Part shown: piece after piece, positions 32,987 to 42,583 of the stretch
Position numbering within the stretch: the stretch's first letter is position 1
Layout of the letters: every line of letters begins with the position of its first letter
Source: Serinibacter arcticus
Lineage (GTDB): Bacteria; Actinomycetota; Actinomycetes; Actinomycetales; Beutenbergiaceae
Reading direction: 5' to 3'
DNA length: 64,000 bases
NCBI RefSeq assembly: GCF_004786095.1
Contig: NZ_RHPJ01000001.1
Span: 372,001 to 436,000 of the forward strand
Translations under genes and position numbers: made by a program
The notes under the pieces: model-generated
The model's database searches: none
What the model saw: only the letters and a program-made list of their open reading frames with translations
What the model was told of the DNA's origin: nothing

Positions 32987-33554
32987 GCGCGGCGACCGGT
33001 CCGACCGGCTCGACTCCCCGCTGGAGAAGACGGGCGGCCTGTTCGGCCGCCGTCGTCCCTCGCGGAACGGGGGTGTCGACGTCGGCAAGAACGCCGAGGG
33101 CATCGCGCGGTTCTTCGGCACCCCGCGCTTCCTCGTCTACATGACGGTGTTCTGCGTGTTCTGGCTGACCTGGAACACGCTGGCACCCGAGAACCTGCGA
33201 TTCGACAGCTACGCCCTCGGATTCACGCTGCTCACGCTCATGCTGTCGCTGCAGGCCTCCTACTCCGCGCCGCTGATCCTGCTGGCGCAGAACCGGCAGA
33301 CCGACCGCGACCGCGTCGCTGCCGAGCAGGACCGCCAGCGCACCGAGCGCAACCTCGCCGACACCGAGTTCCTGGCCCGCGAGATGGCCTCGCTGCGGCT
33401 CGCGCTGCAGGACGTCGCGACGCGCGACTACGTGCGTGGCGAGCTGCGCGACCTGCTGGAGGACCTGCGGGAGGAGATCCGCGCCGAGCGGACCGACGAC
33501 GGCGGCACGCCCGGCGCCGCGCCCGGCGACAGCTCTCCCGACCGCCGCCGGTAG
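32979..33554 (+). CDS. DUF1003 membrane protein
   Basis: The 191-residue protein has two membrane helices (FLVYMTVFCVFWLTWNTL and ALGFTLLTLMLSLQASYSAP) around the family signature FDSY. The sequence SAPLILLAQNRQTDRDR follows, and then a long charged coiled-coil (RQRTERNLADTEFLAREMAS onward). Function is unknown. The GTG start lies inside the 3' end of the PRC/MgtE-N/CBS gene (8-base overlap), so both are made together. I infer the soluble sensor and this membrane protein may form a complex. Confidence 0.85.
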   Translation: MAERGDRSDRLDSPLEKTGGLFGRRRPSRNGGVDVGKNAEGIARFFGTPRFLVYMTVFCVFWLTWNTLAPENLRFDSYALGFTLLTLMLSLQASYSAPLILLAQNRQTDRDRVAAEQDRQRTERNLADTEFLAREMASLRLALQDVATRDYVRGELRDLLEDLREEIRAERTDDGGTPGAAPGDSSPDRRR

Positions 33555-33573
33555 CCGACGGCACCGGACGTCC

Positions 33574-33617
33574 GTTCGCCCCCACCGACCGGTGGGGACG
33601 AACCCACCGGTCGGTGG
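33574..33617. promoter_or_regulatory. two overlapping inverted repeats upstream of the ABC exporter operon
   Basis: A perfect 15-bp inverted repeat (33582-33596, CCACCGACCGGTGGG, and 33603-33617) with a 6-base spacer overlaps a second repeat, GTTCG...CGAAC with CCCCACC/GGTGGGG inside (33574-33603, one mismatch). Each half is itself palindromic around CCGACCGG. The site ends 36 bases before the ATPase ATG. It could be an operator for a dimeric repressor, a terminator for DUF1003, or an attenuator with alternative folds. Confidence 0.5.
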
Positions 33618-33653
33618 CTGCCGCCGTCGCTGCCGCCGCGCCAGGCTGGATGC

Positions 33654-34556
33654 ATGACCAGCACACCCCCCGCCGTCGTGGTCGACGGCCTGCACAAGTC
33701 CTACGGCGACGTCGTGGCCGTCGATGACCTCTCCTTCGAGATCCACCGGGGCGAGACGTTCGCGCTCCTGGGCCCGAACGGTGCGGGGAAGTCCACCACC
33801 ATCGAGATCCTCGAGGGCTACCGACGCCGGACCGGCGGCGCCGTCAGCGTCCTCGGGACGGACCCCGGCACCGGCGGGCTGGACTGGCGCGCCCGCCTCG
33901 GCATCGTGCTGCAGGATCTGCCCGAGGGTGGCGTCCACACGGTCCGCGAACAGCTCACCCAGGCGGCGCGCTACTACCCGCGCCCGCGCGGCGTGGACGA
34001 GGTGATCGCCGCCGTCGGGCTCGAGTCCAAGGCCGACACCCGCATCGGGAAGCTGTCGGGCGGACAGCGGCGACGCGTCGACGTCGCGCTCGGCGTCATC
34101 GGTCGTCCCGAGCTGCTGTTCCTGGACGAGCCCACCACCGGCTTCGACCCGCAGGCGCGGCACGAGTTCTGGCGCCTCGTCCGCTCGCTCGCCGAGGAGG
34201 GCACCACGATCCTGCTCACCACCCACTACCTGGACGAGGCCGAGCAGCTGGCCGACCGCGTCGGCGTCATCATCGGTGGCCGGTTGGCCGACATCGGCCG
34301 CGTCGAGGAGATCGGCGGGGCGACCTCGCGCGTCCCTGTCGTGCGCTGGCGGGAGGACGACGGCGAGCTCCGCACCCGTCGCACCGGGGCGCCCGCCGCC
34401 CTGGTCGCCGAGCTCGTCGGACGGTTCGACGGCGAACCGCACGAGCTGACGGTCACCCGGCCGACGCTCGAGGACGTCTACCTCGACCTCGTCGCAACGG
34501 CGTTGCCGGCGGCGACGTCCTCCCTCGCCGCCGCAGCGACGGAGGTCGCGCGATGA
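33654..34556 (+). CDS. ABC-2 exporter ATP-binding protein
   Basis: The 300-residue ATPase has Walker A LGPNGAGKSTT, Q-loop VLQDLPEGG, signature LSGGQRRRVDVAL, Walker B LLFLDEPTTGFD and switch His in LLTTHYLDEAEQ. The C-terminal extension (ISVAR... replaced here by GATSRVPVVRWREDDGEL) is typical of DRA/CcmA-type exporters. It couples ATP hydrolysis to export by the next gene product, whose ATG overlaps its stop (ATGA). Exporter-plus-NarL two-component cassettes of this kind often handle drugs, peptides or lipids; the substrate is unknown. The start at 33654 lacks a strong ribosome binding site. Confidence 0.9.
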   Translation: MTSTPPAVVVDGLHKSYGDVVAVDDLSFEIHRGETFALLGPNGAGKSTTIEILEGYRRRTGGAVSVLGTDPGTGGLDWRARLGIVLQDLPEGGVHTVREQLTQAARYYPRPRGVDEVIAAVGLESKADTRIGKLSGGQRRRVDVALGVIGRPELLFLDEPTTGFDPQARHEFWRLVRSLAEEGTTILLTTHYLDEAEQLADRVGVIIGGRLADIGRVEEIGGATSRVPVVRWREDDGELRTRRTGAPAALVAELVGRFDGEPHELTVTRPTLEDVYLDLVATALPAATSSLAAAATEVAR

Positions 34557-35350
34557 CCGCGCTCGCCCTCACCCCCACCCGCATCGCGCACGAGGTCCGC
34601 GGCTACGTCCGCCAGGGCGACACGATGCTCTTCACGTTCCTGTTCCCCGTCATCTTCCTCGTGCTGTTCTCGGCGATCTTTGCGGGCGAGGCGGACGCCG
34701 GGGGCACCACGATCCCGATGGCCACGTACTTCCTGCCCGGTCTCATCGCCGCGGGCGTCCTGCTGTCGGGCGTGCAGAACCTCGCGATCGACATCGCGAT
34801 GGAGAAGGGCGACGGTCGGCTGAAGCGGCTCGGCGGCACCCCGATGAGTCCCGTGACCTACCTCCTGGGCAAGTTCGGCCAGGTCCTCGTCACCGCCGTC
34901 GCCCAGGTCGCGGCGCTCCTGCTCGTGGCGACCCTCGTGTTCGGCGTCGAGCTCCCCACCGATCCCGCCCGCTGGCTCACGTTCGCCTGGGTCTTCCTGC
35001 TCGGTCTGACCGCGTGCTCCCTGCTCGGGATCGCCCTGTCGGCCGTGCCCCGCTCGGGGCGCAGCGCGAGCGCGGTCGTCATCCCGATGGTCACCGTGCT
35101 GCAGTTCATCTCCGGCGTGTACGTCGCCGACTTCCAGCTCCCCGACGGCGTCCGCACGGTCGGCGCCCTGTTCCCGCTGGCGTGGATGGCGCGCGGCATG
35201 CGCTCGGTGTTCCTGCCCGAGAGCTTCGACGTGCTGGAGCGCGGCGGCACGTGGGGTCTGGGGCAGGTCGCGCTCGCCCTGGTGGTCTGGCTGGTCCTCG
35301 GCGCGGTCCTGTCGCGGCTGACGTTCCGCTGGATCAGGCGCGACGCGTGA
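34553..35350 (+). CDS. ABC-2 type transporter permease
   Basis: The 265-residue protein has six membrane helices, beginning LFTFLFPVIFLVLFSAIFAG, and the ABC-2 motif KRLGGTPMSPVTYLLGKF between helices 2 and 3. The late segment VLQFISGVYVADFQLPDGVR, then LFPLAWMARGMRSVFLP, is characteristic of the DrrB-like family. It forms the membrane channel of the exporter with the overlapping upstream ATPase. The following kinase gene starts 10 bases downstream. Confidence 0.9.
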   Translation: MTALALTPTRIAHEVRGYVRQGDTMLFTFLFPVIFLVLFSAIFAGEADAGGTTIPMATYFLPGLIAAGVLLSGVQNLAIDIAMEKGDGRLKRLGGTPMSPVTYLLGKFGQVLVTAVAQVAALLLVATLVFGVELPTDPARWLTFAWVFLLGLTACSLLGIALSAVPRSGRSASAVVIPMVTVLQFISGVYVADFQLPDGVRTVGALFPLAWMARGMRSVFLPESFDVLERGGTWGLGQVALALVVWLVLGAVLSRLTFRWIRRDA

Positions 35351-35360
35351 GAATGGCAGC

Positions 35361-36533
35361 ATGATCGCCTCGAGCCGCTGGTGGACCATCGGCACCGTTG
35401 CCGCGGTGGCCGTGATCGGCGTGCTGGTCGTCATCGACCGAGACCCGGACGGCGGCGGCGGTGTCGCGTTCGCGGTGGCAGCCCTGGTGGCGCTCGGAGT
35501 GGCGCACGTCGCCTGGGGGTACCGCGCGATCGAGGCCGAGGGGACGTGCAGCGCCCACGCCTACGGCGTCGTCGTGCTCACCCTCGTCGGTCTCGCGTGC
35601 GCGGCCTCCCCCACCTCGGCCTTCATCCAGATCGCCGCCTACCCGCTGCTGTGGCGCCTGAGCACCGGCTTCCGGTCGGGTCTGCTCCGGACCGTGGCGC
35701 TCGGGGTGGCGGTCGCCGTCGGCACCGGTCTGGGTCCGGGCAGCTGGCTGAACGGGGCCGTGACGGGGGTCGTGTCGGCAGGCTTCTCGATCGCGATGGG
35801 GGCCTGGTTCTCGAGCGTCTACCGGTACGCGAACGAGCGCGCCGCGCTCGTGGAGGAGCTGCAGCAGACGCAGGAGGAGGTCCGGGCGCTCGAGCGCGCG
35901 GCGGGGGTCGACGGCGAGCGGGCGCGCGTGGCGCGCGAGCTGCACGACACGGTCACCCAGAGCCTCACCGGTCTCGTGATGGTCGTGCAGCGGACGCAGC
36001 GCGAGCACGCCGCGACCACGGCCACCGCGGCCACCTCGGCCGACCTCGCCCTCATCGCCGACCTCGCCGCGGGCGCCCTGGCGGAGTCCCGCGCCCTGGT
36101 CGCCGAGTACGCCCCGACGGCGGCTCTCGCCGACGCGCTCGCCCGGGTGACCGCGGGATTCGAGCGGGAGACAGGGCTCGCCGTCGTGCTCGACGCGACG
36201 CCGTCCGCCCTGCCGCGCGAGCACGAGGTCGTCGTCCTGCGCACCGTCCAGGAGGCTCTGGCCAACGTCCGCAAGCACGCGCACGCGTCGCGGGCCTGGG
36301 TCACGGTCGCCGACGGCGAGGGCGGGGTCGCGCTGGAGGTGGGCGACGACGGCGTCGGCCCCGCAGCCGCCCCCGGCACGAGCACGGGGTACGGCCTGAG
36401 CGGGCTGGACGACCGCCTGGCCCTCGTGGGGGGCTGGGTGTCGTTCGGACCGCGCGAGCCACGCGGCAGCGTGCTGCGCGCGTTCGTGCCGACGGGGTCG
36501 GTTCCGACCACGTCGCCCGGGGGGCACGCGTGA
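35361..36533 (+). CDS. NarL-type sensor histidine kinase
   Basis: The 390-residue kinase has about five N-terminal membrane helices (residues 8-150) with very short loops, no large external sensor, then a coiled-coil (YANERAALVEELQQTQEEV). The HisKA_3 phosphoacceptor is H195 in ARVARELHDTVTQSL. The ATPase domain shows the N box TVQEALANVRKHAHA and G box VGDDGVG plus GYGLSGLDDRL. The small intramembrane input suggests that it senses the membrane or its partner ABC exporter. Its stop overlaps the regulator start (GTGA). GAGAAT ends 6 bases before the ATG, so an internal promoter is conceivable. Confidence 0.9.
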   Translation: MIASSRWWTIGTVAAVAVIGVLVVIDRDPDGGGGVAFAVAALVALGVAHVAWGYRAIEAEGTCSAHAYGVVVLTLVGLACAASPTSAFIQIAAYPLLWRLSTGFRSGLLRTVALGVAVAVGTGLGPGSWLNGAVTGVVSAGFSIAMGAWFSSVYRYANERAALVEELQQTQEEVRALERAAGVDGERARVARELHDTVTQSLTGLVMVVQRTQREHAATTATAATSADLALIADLAAGALAESRALVAEYAPTAALADALARVTAGFERETGLAVVLDATPSALPREHEVVVLRTVQEALANVRKHAHASRAWVTVADGEGGVALEVGDDGVGPAAAPGTSTGYGLSGLDDRLALVGGWVSFGPREPRGSVLRAFVPTGSVPTTSPGGHA

Positions 36534-37321
36534 CGGCGTCGGGCGGCGACGTCGCCGCCGCGGACGACGACGGCACGCCCCGGCGTGTGCGCGTGCTCGT
36601 CGCGGACGACCACCCCATCGTCCGTGCCGGCATCGTCGGTCTGCTCGCGGGCGAGCCGAGCATCGAGGTCGTGGGCGAGGCCGGCGACGGGGCGGCCGCG
36701 GTCGACCTCGCCGCCCGGCTGCGGCCCGACGTCGTCCTCATGGACCTGCGGATGCCGGTGCTCGACGGCGTCGCCGCGACCGCTCGCGTCCTCGCCGGGG
36801 GTGGGACCCGCCCGCGCGTCCTCGTGCTGACCACCTACGAGACCGACGACCAGATCCTCGCCGCGATCGAGGCGGGTGCCAGCGGGTACCTCATCAAGGC
36901 CGCACCGCCCGCCGAGATCGTCGCGGGCATCCACGCCGTCGCCGCCGGAACGTCGCCGCTCTCGCCCAGCGTGGCGACGGCGCTCGTGGCGCGCGTGCGC
37001 GAGCAGCCCGTCGCGGACGCGGCACCGGCAGCCGCCGTCGACGTGCGCGCCACGGCCGCTCCCGCCGCAGCTCCCTCCGGTCCCCCCGCCCCCGCCGCCG
37101 ACGCCCCCACCCTCACCGACCGCGAGCGCGACGTCCTGGCCCTGGTCGCCGACGGCCTGTCCAACCCGGGGATCGGCCGCCGCCTGTTCATCGGCGAGGC
37201 CACCGTGAAGTCCCACCTGCTGCGGGTGTTCGCGAAGCTCGAGGTGTCCGACCGCACCCGCGCCGTGACGCGCGCGATGGAGCTCGGGCTGCTCGAGCGA
37301 CCGGAGTCACGCCGGACCTGA
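36530..37321 (+). CDS. NarL/LuxR-type response regulator
   Basis: The 263-residue regulator has a receiver domain with acidic pocket VADDHP (D26, D27), phosphoacceptor D72 in VVLMDLRMP, switch Thr in LVLTTYETDD and Lys in YLIKAAPP. A long Ala/Pro linker (about 155-185) is followed by a LuxR helix-turn-helix (LTDRERDVLALVADGLSNPGI, then GEATVKSHLLRVFAKL). It probably controls the exporter genes, possibly at the inverted repeats at 33574-33617; that link is inference. The GTG start overlaps the kinase stop. Confidence 0.9.
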   Translation: MTASGGDVAAADDDGTPRRVRVLVADDHPIVRAGIVGLLAGEPSIEVVGEAGDGAAAVDLAARLRPDVVLMDLRMPVLDGVAATARVLAGGGTRPRVLVLTTYETDDQILAAIEAGASGYLIKAAPPAEIVAGIHAVAAGTSPLSPSVATALVARVREQPVADAAPAAAVDVRATAAPAAAPSGPPAPAADAPTLTDRERDVLALVADGLSNPGIGRRLFIGEATVKSHLLRVFAKLEVSDRTRAVTRAMELGLLERPESRRT

Positions 37322-37356
37322 CCCGCCGCCCCTGACGGGCCGCCGAGCGCCCGACC

Positions 37357-37362
37357 TACACT
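37357..37362 (+). promoter_or_regulatory. -10 box (TACACT) of mrp
   Basis: TACACT ends 6 bases before the second of two adjacent GTG codons (37369) and supports that one as a leaderless start. Confidence 0.55.
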
Positions 37363-37368
37363 CGAGTG

Positions 37369-38502
37369 GTGAGCACCGATCCCCGCCTCGACGCCATCCA
37401 CCAGGCACTCGCGGGCGTGCTGGACCCCGAGATCCGCCGCCCCATCACCGAGCTCGACATGGTCAGGGACGTCAGCCTCGACGGCGACACCGGAGCCGCG
37501 GTCGTCGGCGTCGCCCTCACGACGGCGGGCTGCCCGCTGCGCGACACCATCACGAGCAACGTGACCGAGGCCGTCGCCGCCGTCGAGGGGGTCACGAGCG
37601 TCGCCGTCGAGCTGACGGTGATGACCGACGACGAGCGCACGGAGCTGCGCACCAAGCTGCGCGGCGGCACGGCCGAACCCGTGATCCCGTTCTCCCAGCC
37701 CGGCTCGCTGACCCGCGTCATCGCGGTCGCCTCCGGCAAGGGCGGGGTCGGCAAGTCCACCGTGACGGCGAACCTGGCGGTCGCGATGGCGAAGCAGGGG
37801 CTGCGCGTCGGCGTCCTGGACGCGGACATCTACGGCTTCTCGATCCCGCTGATGCTCGGGGTGACGCACTCCCCCACCAAGGTCTCCGACATGATCCTGC
37901 CGCCCGTCGCGCACGACGTGAAGGTCATCTCGATCGGCATGTTCGCGGCCCCCGGCCAGCCCGTGGTGTGGCGCGGGCCCATGCTGCACCGCGCACTCCA
38001 GCAGTTCCTCGCCGACGTCTTCTGGGGCGACCTCGACGTGCTGCTGCTGGACCTCCCGCCCGGCACGGGTGACATCGCGATCTCGGTCGCGCAGCTCGTC
38101 CCCGGCGCCGACCTCCTGGTCGTCACGACGCCGCAGGCCGCCGCCGCCGACGTCGCCGCCCGCGCCGGGTCGATGGCCGCGCAGACGCGCCAGAACGTCG
38201 TCGGCGTCGTGGAGAACATGTCCTGGCTGACGCAGCCCGACGGCAGCCGGCTCGAGCTGTTCGGCTCGGGCGGCGGCGAGGCCGTCGCGGACCGGCTGAC
38301 GGATGCGCTCGGCTACCGGGTCAACCTGCTCGCGCAGGTCCCGCTCGACGTCCAGGTGCGCGAGGGCGGCGACGGCGGCACGCCCGCCGCGATCACGGAC
38401 GCCGACGGCGAGGGCGTGCGTGCGCTGCGCGGCCTGGCCAAGCGGTTGGCCGTCAAGGAGCGCGGGCTGGCGGGCAAGCGGCTCAGCCTCGACGTGGTCT
38501 GA
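37369..38502 (+). CDS. mrp: Mrp/NBP35-type P-loop ATPase, iron-sulfur carrier
   Basis: The 377-residue protein has an N-terminal DUF59/MIP18 domain (LDPEIRRPITELDMVRDV, TTAGCPLRDTI) and a C-terminal deviant Walker ATPase: ASGKGGVGKST, DADIYGFSIPLMLG, LLLDLPPGTGD and VVTTPQ. Mrp proteins bind and transfer Fe-S clusters. The usual CPxC motif of NBP35 proteins is replaced around VENMSWLTQPDGSRLELFGSGGG, as in many actinobacterial Mrp proteins. Two GTG codons are adjacent; I chose the second on promoter spacing. It converges on tatB, the arrangement also seen in M. tuberculosis (Rv1229c/Rv1224). Confidence 0.9.
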   Translation: MSTDPRLDAIHQALAGVLDPEIRRPITELDMVRDVSLDGDTGAAVVGVALTTAGCPLRDTITSNVTEAVAAVEGVTSVAVELTVMTDDERTELRTKLRGGTAEPVIPFSQPGSLTRVIAVASGKGGVGKSTVTANLAVAMAKQGLRVGVLDADIYGFSIPLMLGVTHSPTKVSDMILPPVAHDVKVISIGMFAAPGQPVVWRGPMLHRALQQFLADVFWGDLDVLLLDLPPGTGDIAISVAQLVPGADLLVVTTPQAAAADVAARAGSMAAQTRQNVVGVVENMSWLTQPDGSRLELFGSGGGEAVADRLTDALGYRVNLLAQVPLDVQVREGGDGGTPAAITDADGEGVRALRGLAKRLAVKERGLAGKRLSLDVV

Positions 38503-38546
38503 GCCGGCGGCCCGTCACGCGACCGCGCAGGTCGCGCCAGATCGCC

Positions 38547-38950
38547 TCAGGTCGCCTCGTCGTCGAACGGCGTCGCGCCCCCGGCCGCGACCGCGCCGCC
38601 GGACACGGCACCCGCACCGGAGCCGGTCGACGGCGCCGGCCGGCCGGGCGGCGTCGCGGGCGGTTCGGGAGCGACGAAGCGCGAGGCGGGGCGCGCGGCC
38701 GGCGGATCGTCCATCAGCGCCTCGCGCACGATGCGACGCGGGTCGTACTGGCGCGGGTCGAGGTCCTTGAGGTCGTCGAAGCTGTCGCCCATCTCCTCGC
38801 GCACGCGCTCCGTCGCGCCGCGCGCCAGGTCGCGCAGCTCGCGAACGAGCCGCCCCAGCTGCGCGGCGAACGCGGGCAGGCGTTCTGGTCCGACGACCAG
38901 GAGCACCACCACCACCAGGATCCCCAGCTCCCAGGGGTTGGGGAACGAGA

Positions 38951-38954
<4 letters not shown>
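38547..38954 (-). CDS. tatB: Sec-independent translocase subunit TatB
   Basis: The 135-residue protein has one N-terminal membrane helix (WELGILVVVVLLVVGPERLP), the Gly-Pro-Glu-Arg-Leu-Pro hinge and an amphipathic helix (AFAAQLGRLVRELRDLARGA) followed by RVREEMGDSFDDLKDLDPRQ. The C-terminus is Pro/Ala/Gly-rich. The hinge plus the longer, acidic-basic second helix favour TatB over TatA. It recruits folded twin-arginine substrates to TatC, which is not in this window. GTG at 38954 overlaps the htrA stop (GTGA). Confidence 0.88.
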
Positions 38955-40313
<1,359 letters not shown>

Positions 40314-40321
<8 letters not shown>

Positions 40322-41195
40322 CGGCGATCACCTGCCAGCCCCGCGTGATGCTCTCGAGCACGCCCGTGGAGCCCGAGGAGTCGAACTCGCCGATGACGGC
40401 GAGACTGACGTCGTCGTCGGCCGCGGTGACGGCGACGATCTCGGAACCCGCCTGGGCCACCCACCAGCTGCCGACGAGGTGGGCCTCCAGGTCGCCGATC
40501 CGCACGCTGCGCGTGACGGTGACGTCGGTCAGCCCGAGGACACCCTCGGACTCGAGCACGGTGACGTCCTGACCGTCGACCACCAGGTCGACCCGCAGGT
40601 CGCCGGTGTCGAGGTCGTGGACGGCGGAGACGCGGGCGCCGTCGGGCAGCGCGTCCGGTGAGGTCCAGCCCGTCGGCCAGACGTCGTCGGCGCGTGCGGT
40701 GGAGACGGGCGCGACGCGCGAGGTCGCGACGGCGGGCGCGACGGCGGCCAGCGCTGTCAGCCGCTCGGGCGAGGTCGTGCGCGTGGCCCCGATGGCCATC
40801 AGCGAGCCACCCGCCGCGACTCCGACCCCGAGCACCGAGACCGCCGCGACGGCGACGACCCTGACCGTCGCGCGTCGGGTGCGGGACGCGGCACCGCCGG
40901 CCCAGGGCGCGGGGGCGAGCTCGCCGCGCAGCGGGCGGGGCGCGTCCTGCTCGTCGGCATCGGTCTCGGGCCGACCCTCCGAGAGCGCCAGGAGCCGGTC
41001 CTGCAGCGAGGACGGCACCTCGACGTCGCCGAGCGAACCCGTCACGCGGCGCTGGCGACGCTGCTCGCGCACCGCTGCGGCGCAGTCCTCGCAGCGCTCG
41101 AGGTGGGCCTCGGCCCAGGCCGTGCGCGCCTCGTCGAGACTGCCGTCGGCGAACGCGCAGGCGTCGGCGCCCAGGTGCCCGAACGGCCCGATCAC
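40314..41195 (-). CDS. rseA: zinc-binding anti-sigma factor (RseA-like)
   Basis: The 293-residue protein has an N-terminal ZAS/zf-HC2 domain with H31-x3-C35-x2-C38 in [13 protein letters not shown], a cytoplasmic linker, one membrane helix ([20 protein letters not shown]) and an extracytoplasmic C-terminal domain. Mycobacterial RseA is cytosolic and redox-sensitive; here the protein is longer and anchored in the membrane, so regulated proteolysis is possible. It is coupled to sigE (GTGA) and to htrA. I infer it binds the adjacent SigE. Confidence 0.85.
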
Positions 41196-41815
41196 TGGGC
41201 CGGCCTCGGCGTCAGGCGCGGGAACGACGAGCCGCGGCGGTCGCTGTCGACCGACGCCGCGGTCTCCGCCGGCGAGCGGTGCGCCAGCGAGGTCCGCAGC
41301 CGTGCGCGGCCCCGGTGGATCCGCGAACGCACGGTGCCGAGGGAGATGTCGAGCACGTCGGCGATCTCCTCGTACGTGAGGTCCTCGATGTCGCGCAGGA
41401 CGACGGCGGCGCGGTACTCGGGCGGCAGGTCGTCGAGCGCCGCCTGGATGTCGACGTCGAGGTTGCCGATCTCGAAGCCCCGCTCGGGCTCGTCCGCGCG
41501 CGCCGCGCGGGGGGCGTCGGCGTCGTACTCACCCAGGGCGGACGTCTTGTTACGAGCCTTCCGCCGCACCTGGTCCAGGAACAGGTTCGTCGTGATGCGG
41601 TGCAGCCAGCCCGCGAACGTCCCGGGCGTGTAGGAGTCCAGCGAGCGGAAGACGCGGAGGAAGACCTCCTGCGTCAGGTCCTCGGCGTCGGCCACCTGGC
41701 CCGTCAGCCGGTAGGCGAGCCGGTACACCTGGGGCGTGTACTGGCGCACGATCTCGTCCCAGGTGGGCGGGTGCCACTCCTCGGCCTGCACGGATGTCCT
41801 CACGTCGATGGTCAC
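41192..41815 (-). CDS. sigE: ECF RNA polymerase sigma factor SigE
   Basis: The 207-residue factor has region 2 ([29 protein letters not shown], of which [15 protein letters not shown] is the ECF hallmark) with [17 protein letters not shown]. Region 4 has [20 protein letters not shown] followed by [21 protein letters not shown]. It heads the sigE-rseA-htrA-tatB operon and should direct envelope-stress genes. The GTG at 41815 has no good ribosome binding site; TAGACT ends only 3 bases upstream, so the exact start is uncertain. Its divergent neighbour is an O-methyltransferase, as with Rv1221/Rv1220c. Confidence 0.93.
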   Translation of the reverse strand: MTIDVRTSVQAEEWHPPTWDEIVRQYTPQVYRLAYRLTGQVADAEDLTQEVFLRVFRSLDSYTPGTFAGWLHRITTNLFLDQVRRKARNKTSALGEYDADAPRAARADEPERGFEIGNLDVDIQAALDDLPPEYRAAVVLRDIEDLTYEEIADVLDISLGTVRSRIHRGRARLRTSLAHRSPAETAASVDSDRRGSSFPRLTPRPAQ

Positions 41816-41898
41816 CAGAGTCTACGGCGTCGGGCACGTCCCGACCGCGTCCGACGTCGGCGACACCTACGATGGCTGCAGACGAGAGGAGCCTCATC

Positions 41899-42543
41899 AT
41901 GGCGGGAGCCGAGAGGGCCGACAAGGCCCAGAGCTGGGCCTACACCGAGGACCTCGTCCTCGAGCCCGAGGCCGCGGCTGCGGCCCGGGAGCGCGCGGCG
42001 GAGTTCGGCATCGACGCGGTCAGCCCGGCGACCGGCGCGCTGCTGCGCGTGCTCGCGGCGGCGAGCTCGGCGAGGCACGTCGTGGAGATCGGCACGGGCA
42101 CCGGCGTGAGCGGTGTCTGGCTGCTCGCCGGGATGGCGCGCGACGGCGTCCTGACGACGATCGACGTCGAGGTGGAGTACCAGCGCGAGGCTCGCCGGGC
42201 GTTCGCGGCGGCCGGGGTGCCGTCCTCGCGCACCCGCACGATCGCGGGGCGGGCGCTCGACGTCCTGCCGCGCCTCGCCGACGGCAACTACGACCTGGTC
42301 CTGCTGGACTCCGACGTCGCCGACCTCGGCGACCTCGTCCAGCAGGCCCGACGGTTGCTGCGCCCGGGAGGCACGCTCGCCGTCACCCGTGCCCTCTGGT
42401 ACGACCGCGTCGCAGACCCCGCCCGCCGCGACGCCGACACGGTGGCCGTGCGCGAGCTCGTGCGCCAGCTCAACGCCGACGAGGACCTCGCGGTCTCGCT
42501 CGTGCCGAGCGGCGGCGGACTCCTGGTGGCCGTCAAGCGCTGA
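41899..42543 (+). CDS. SAM-dependent O-methyltransferase (family 3)
   Basis: The 214-residue enzyme has the SAM-binding motif VVEIGTGTGVSGVWLLAGM, the acidic loop TTIDVEVEYQREA and the metal-binding motif region NYDLVLLDSDVADL with RPGGTLAV. It matches Rv1220c and the catechol/caffeoyl-CoA O-methyltransferase group; its substrate is unknown. The ATG at 41899 has GAGAGGAG about 8 bases upstream. TACGAT at 41867-41872 is a likely -10 box, giving a short leader. It is divergent from sigE. Confidence 0.85.
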   Translation: MAGAERADKAQSWAYTEDLVLEPEAAAAARERAAEFGIDAVSPATGALLRVLAAASSARHVVEIGTGTGVSGVWLLAGMARDGVLTTIDVEVEYQREARRAFAAAGVPSSRTRTIAGRALDVLPRLADGNYDLVLLDSDVADLGDLVQQARRLLRPGGTLAVTRALWYDRVADPARRDADTVAVRELVRQLNADEDLAVSLVPSGGGLLVAVKR

Positions 42544-42550
42544 CGCGGCG

Positions 42551-42583
42551 GCTCGCTGATCGGCCGGGTGCCGGTCAGCGAGC
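42551..42583. terminator. hairpin between O-methyltransferase and pepA
   Basis: Outer arms GCTCGCTGA (42551-42559) and TCAGCGAGC (42575-42583), inner CGGC/GCCG. The right arm overlaps the pepA stop codon. It lies between converging genes. Confidence 0.6.
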
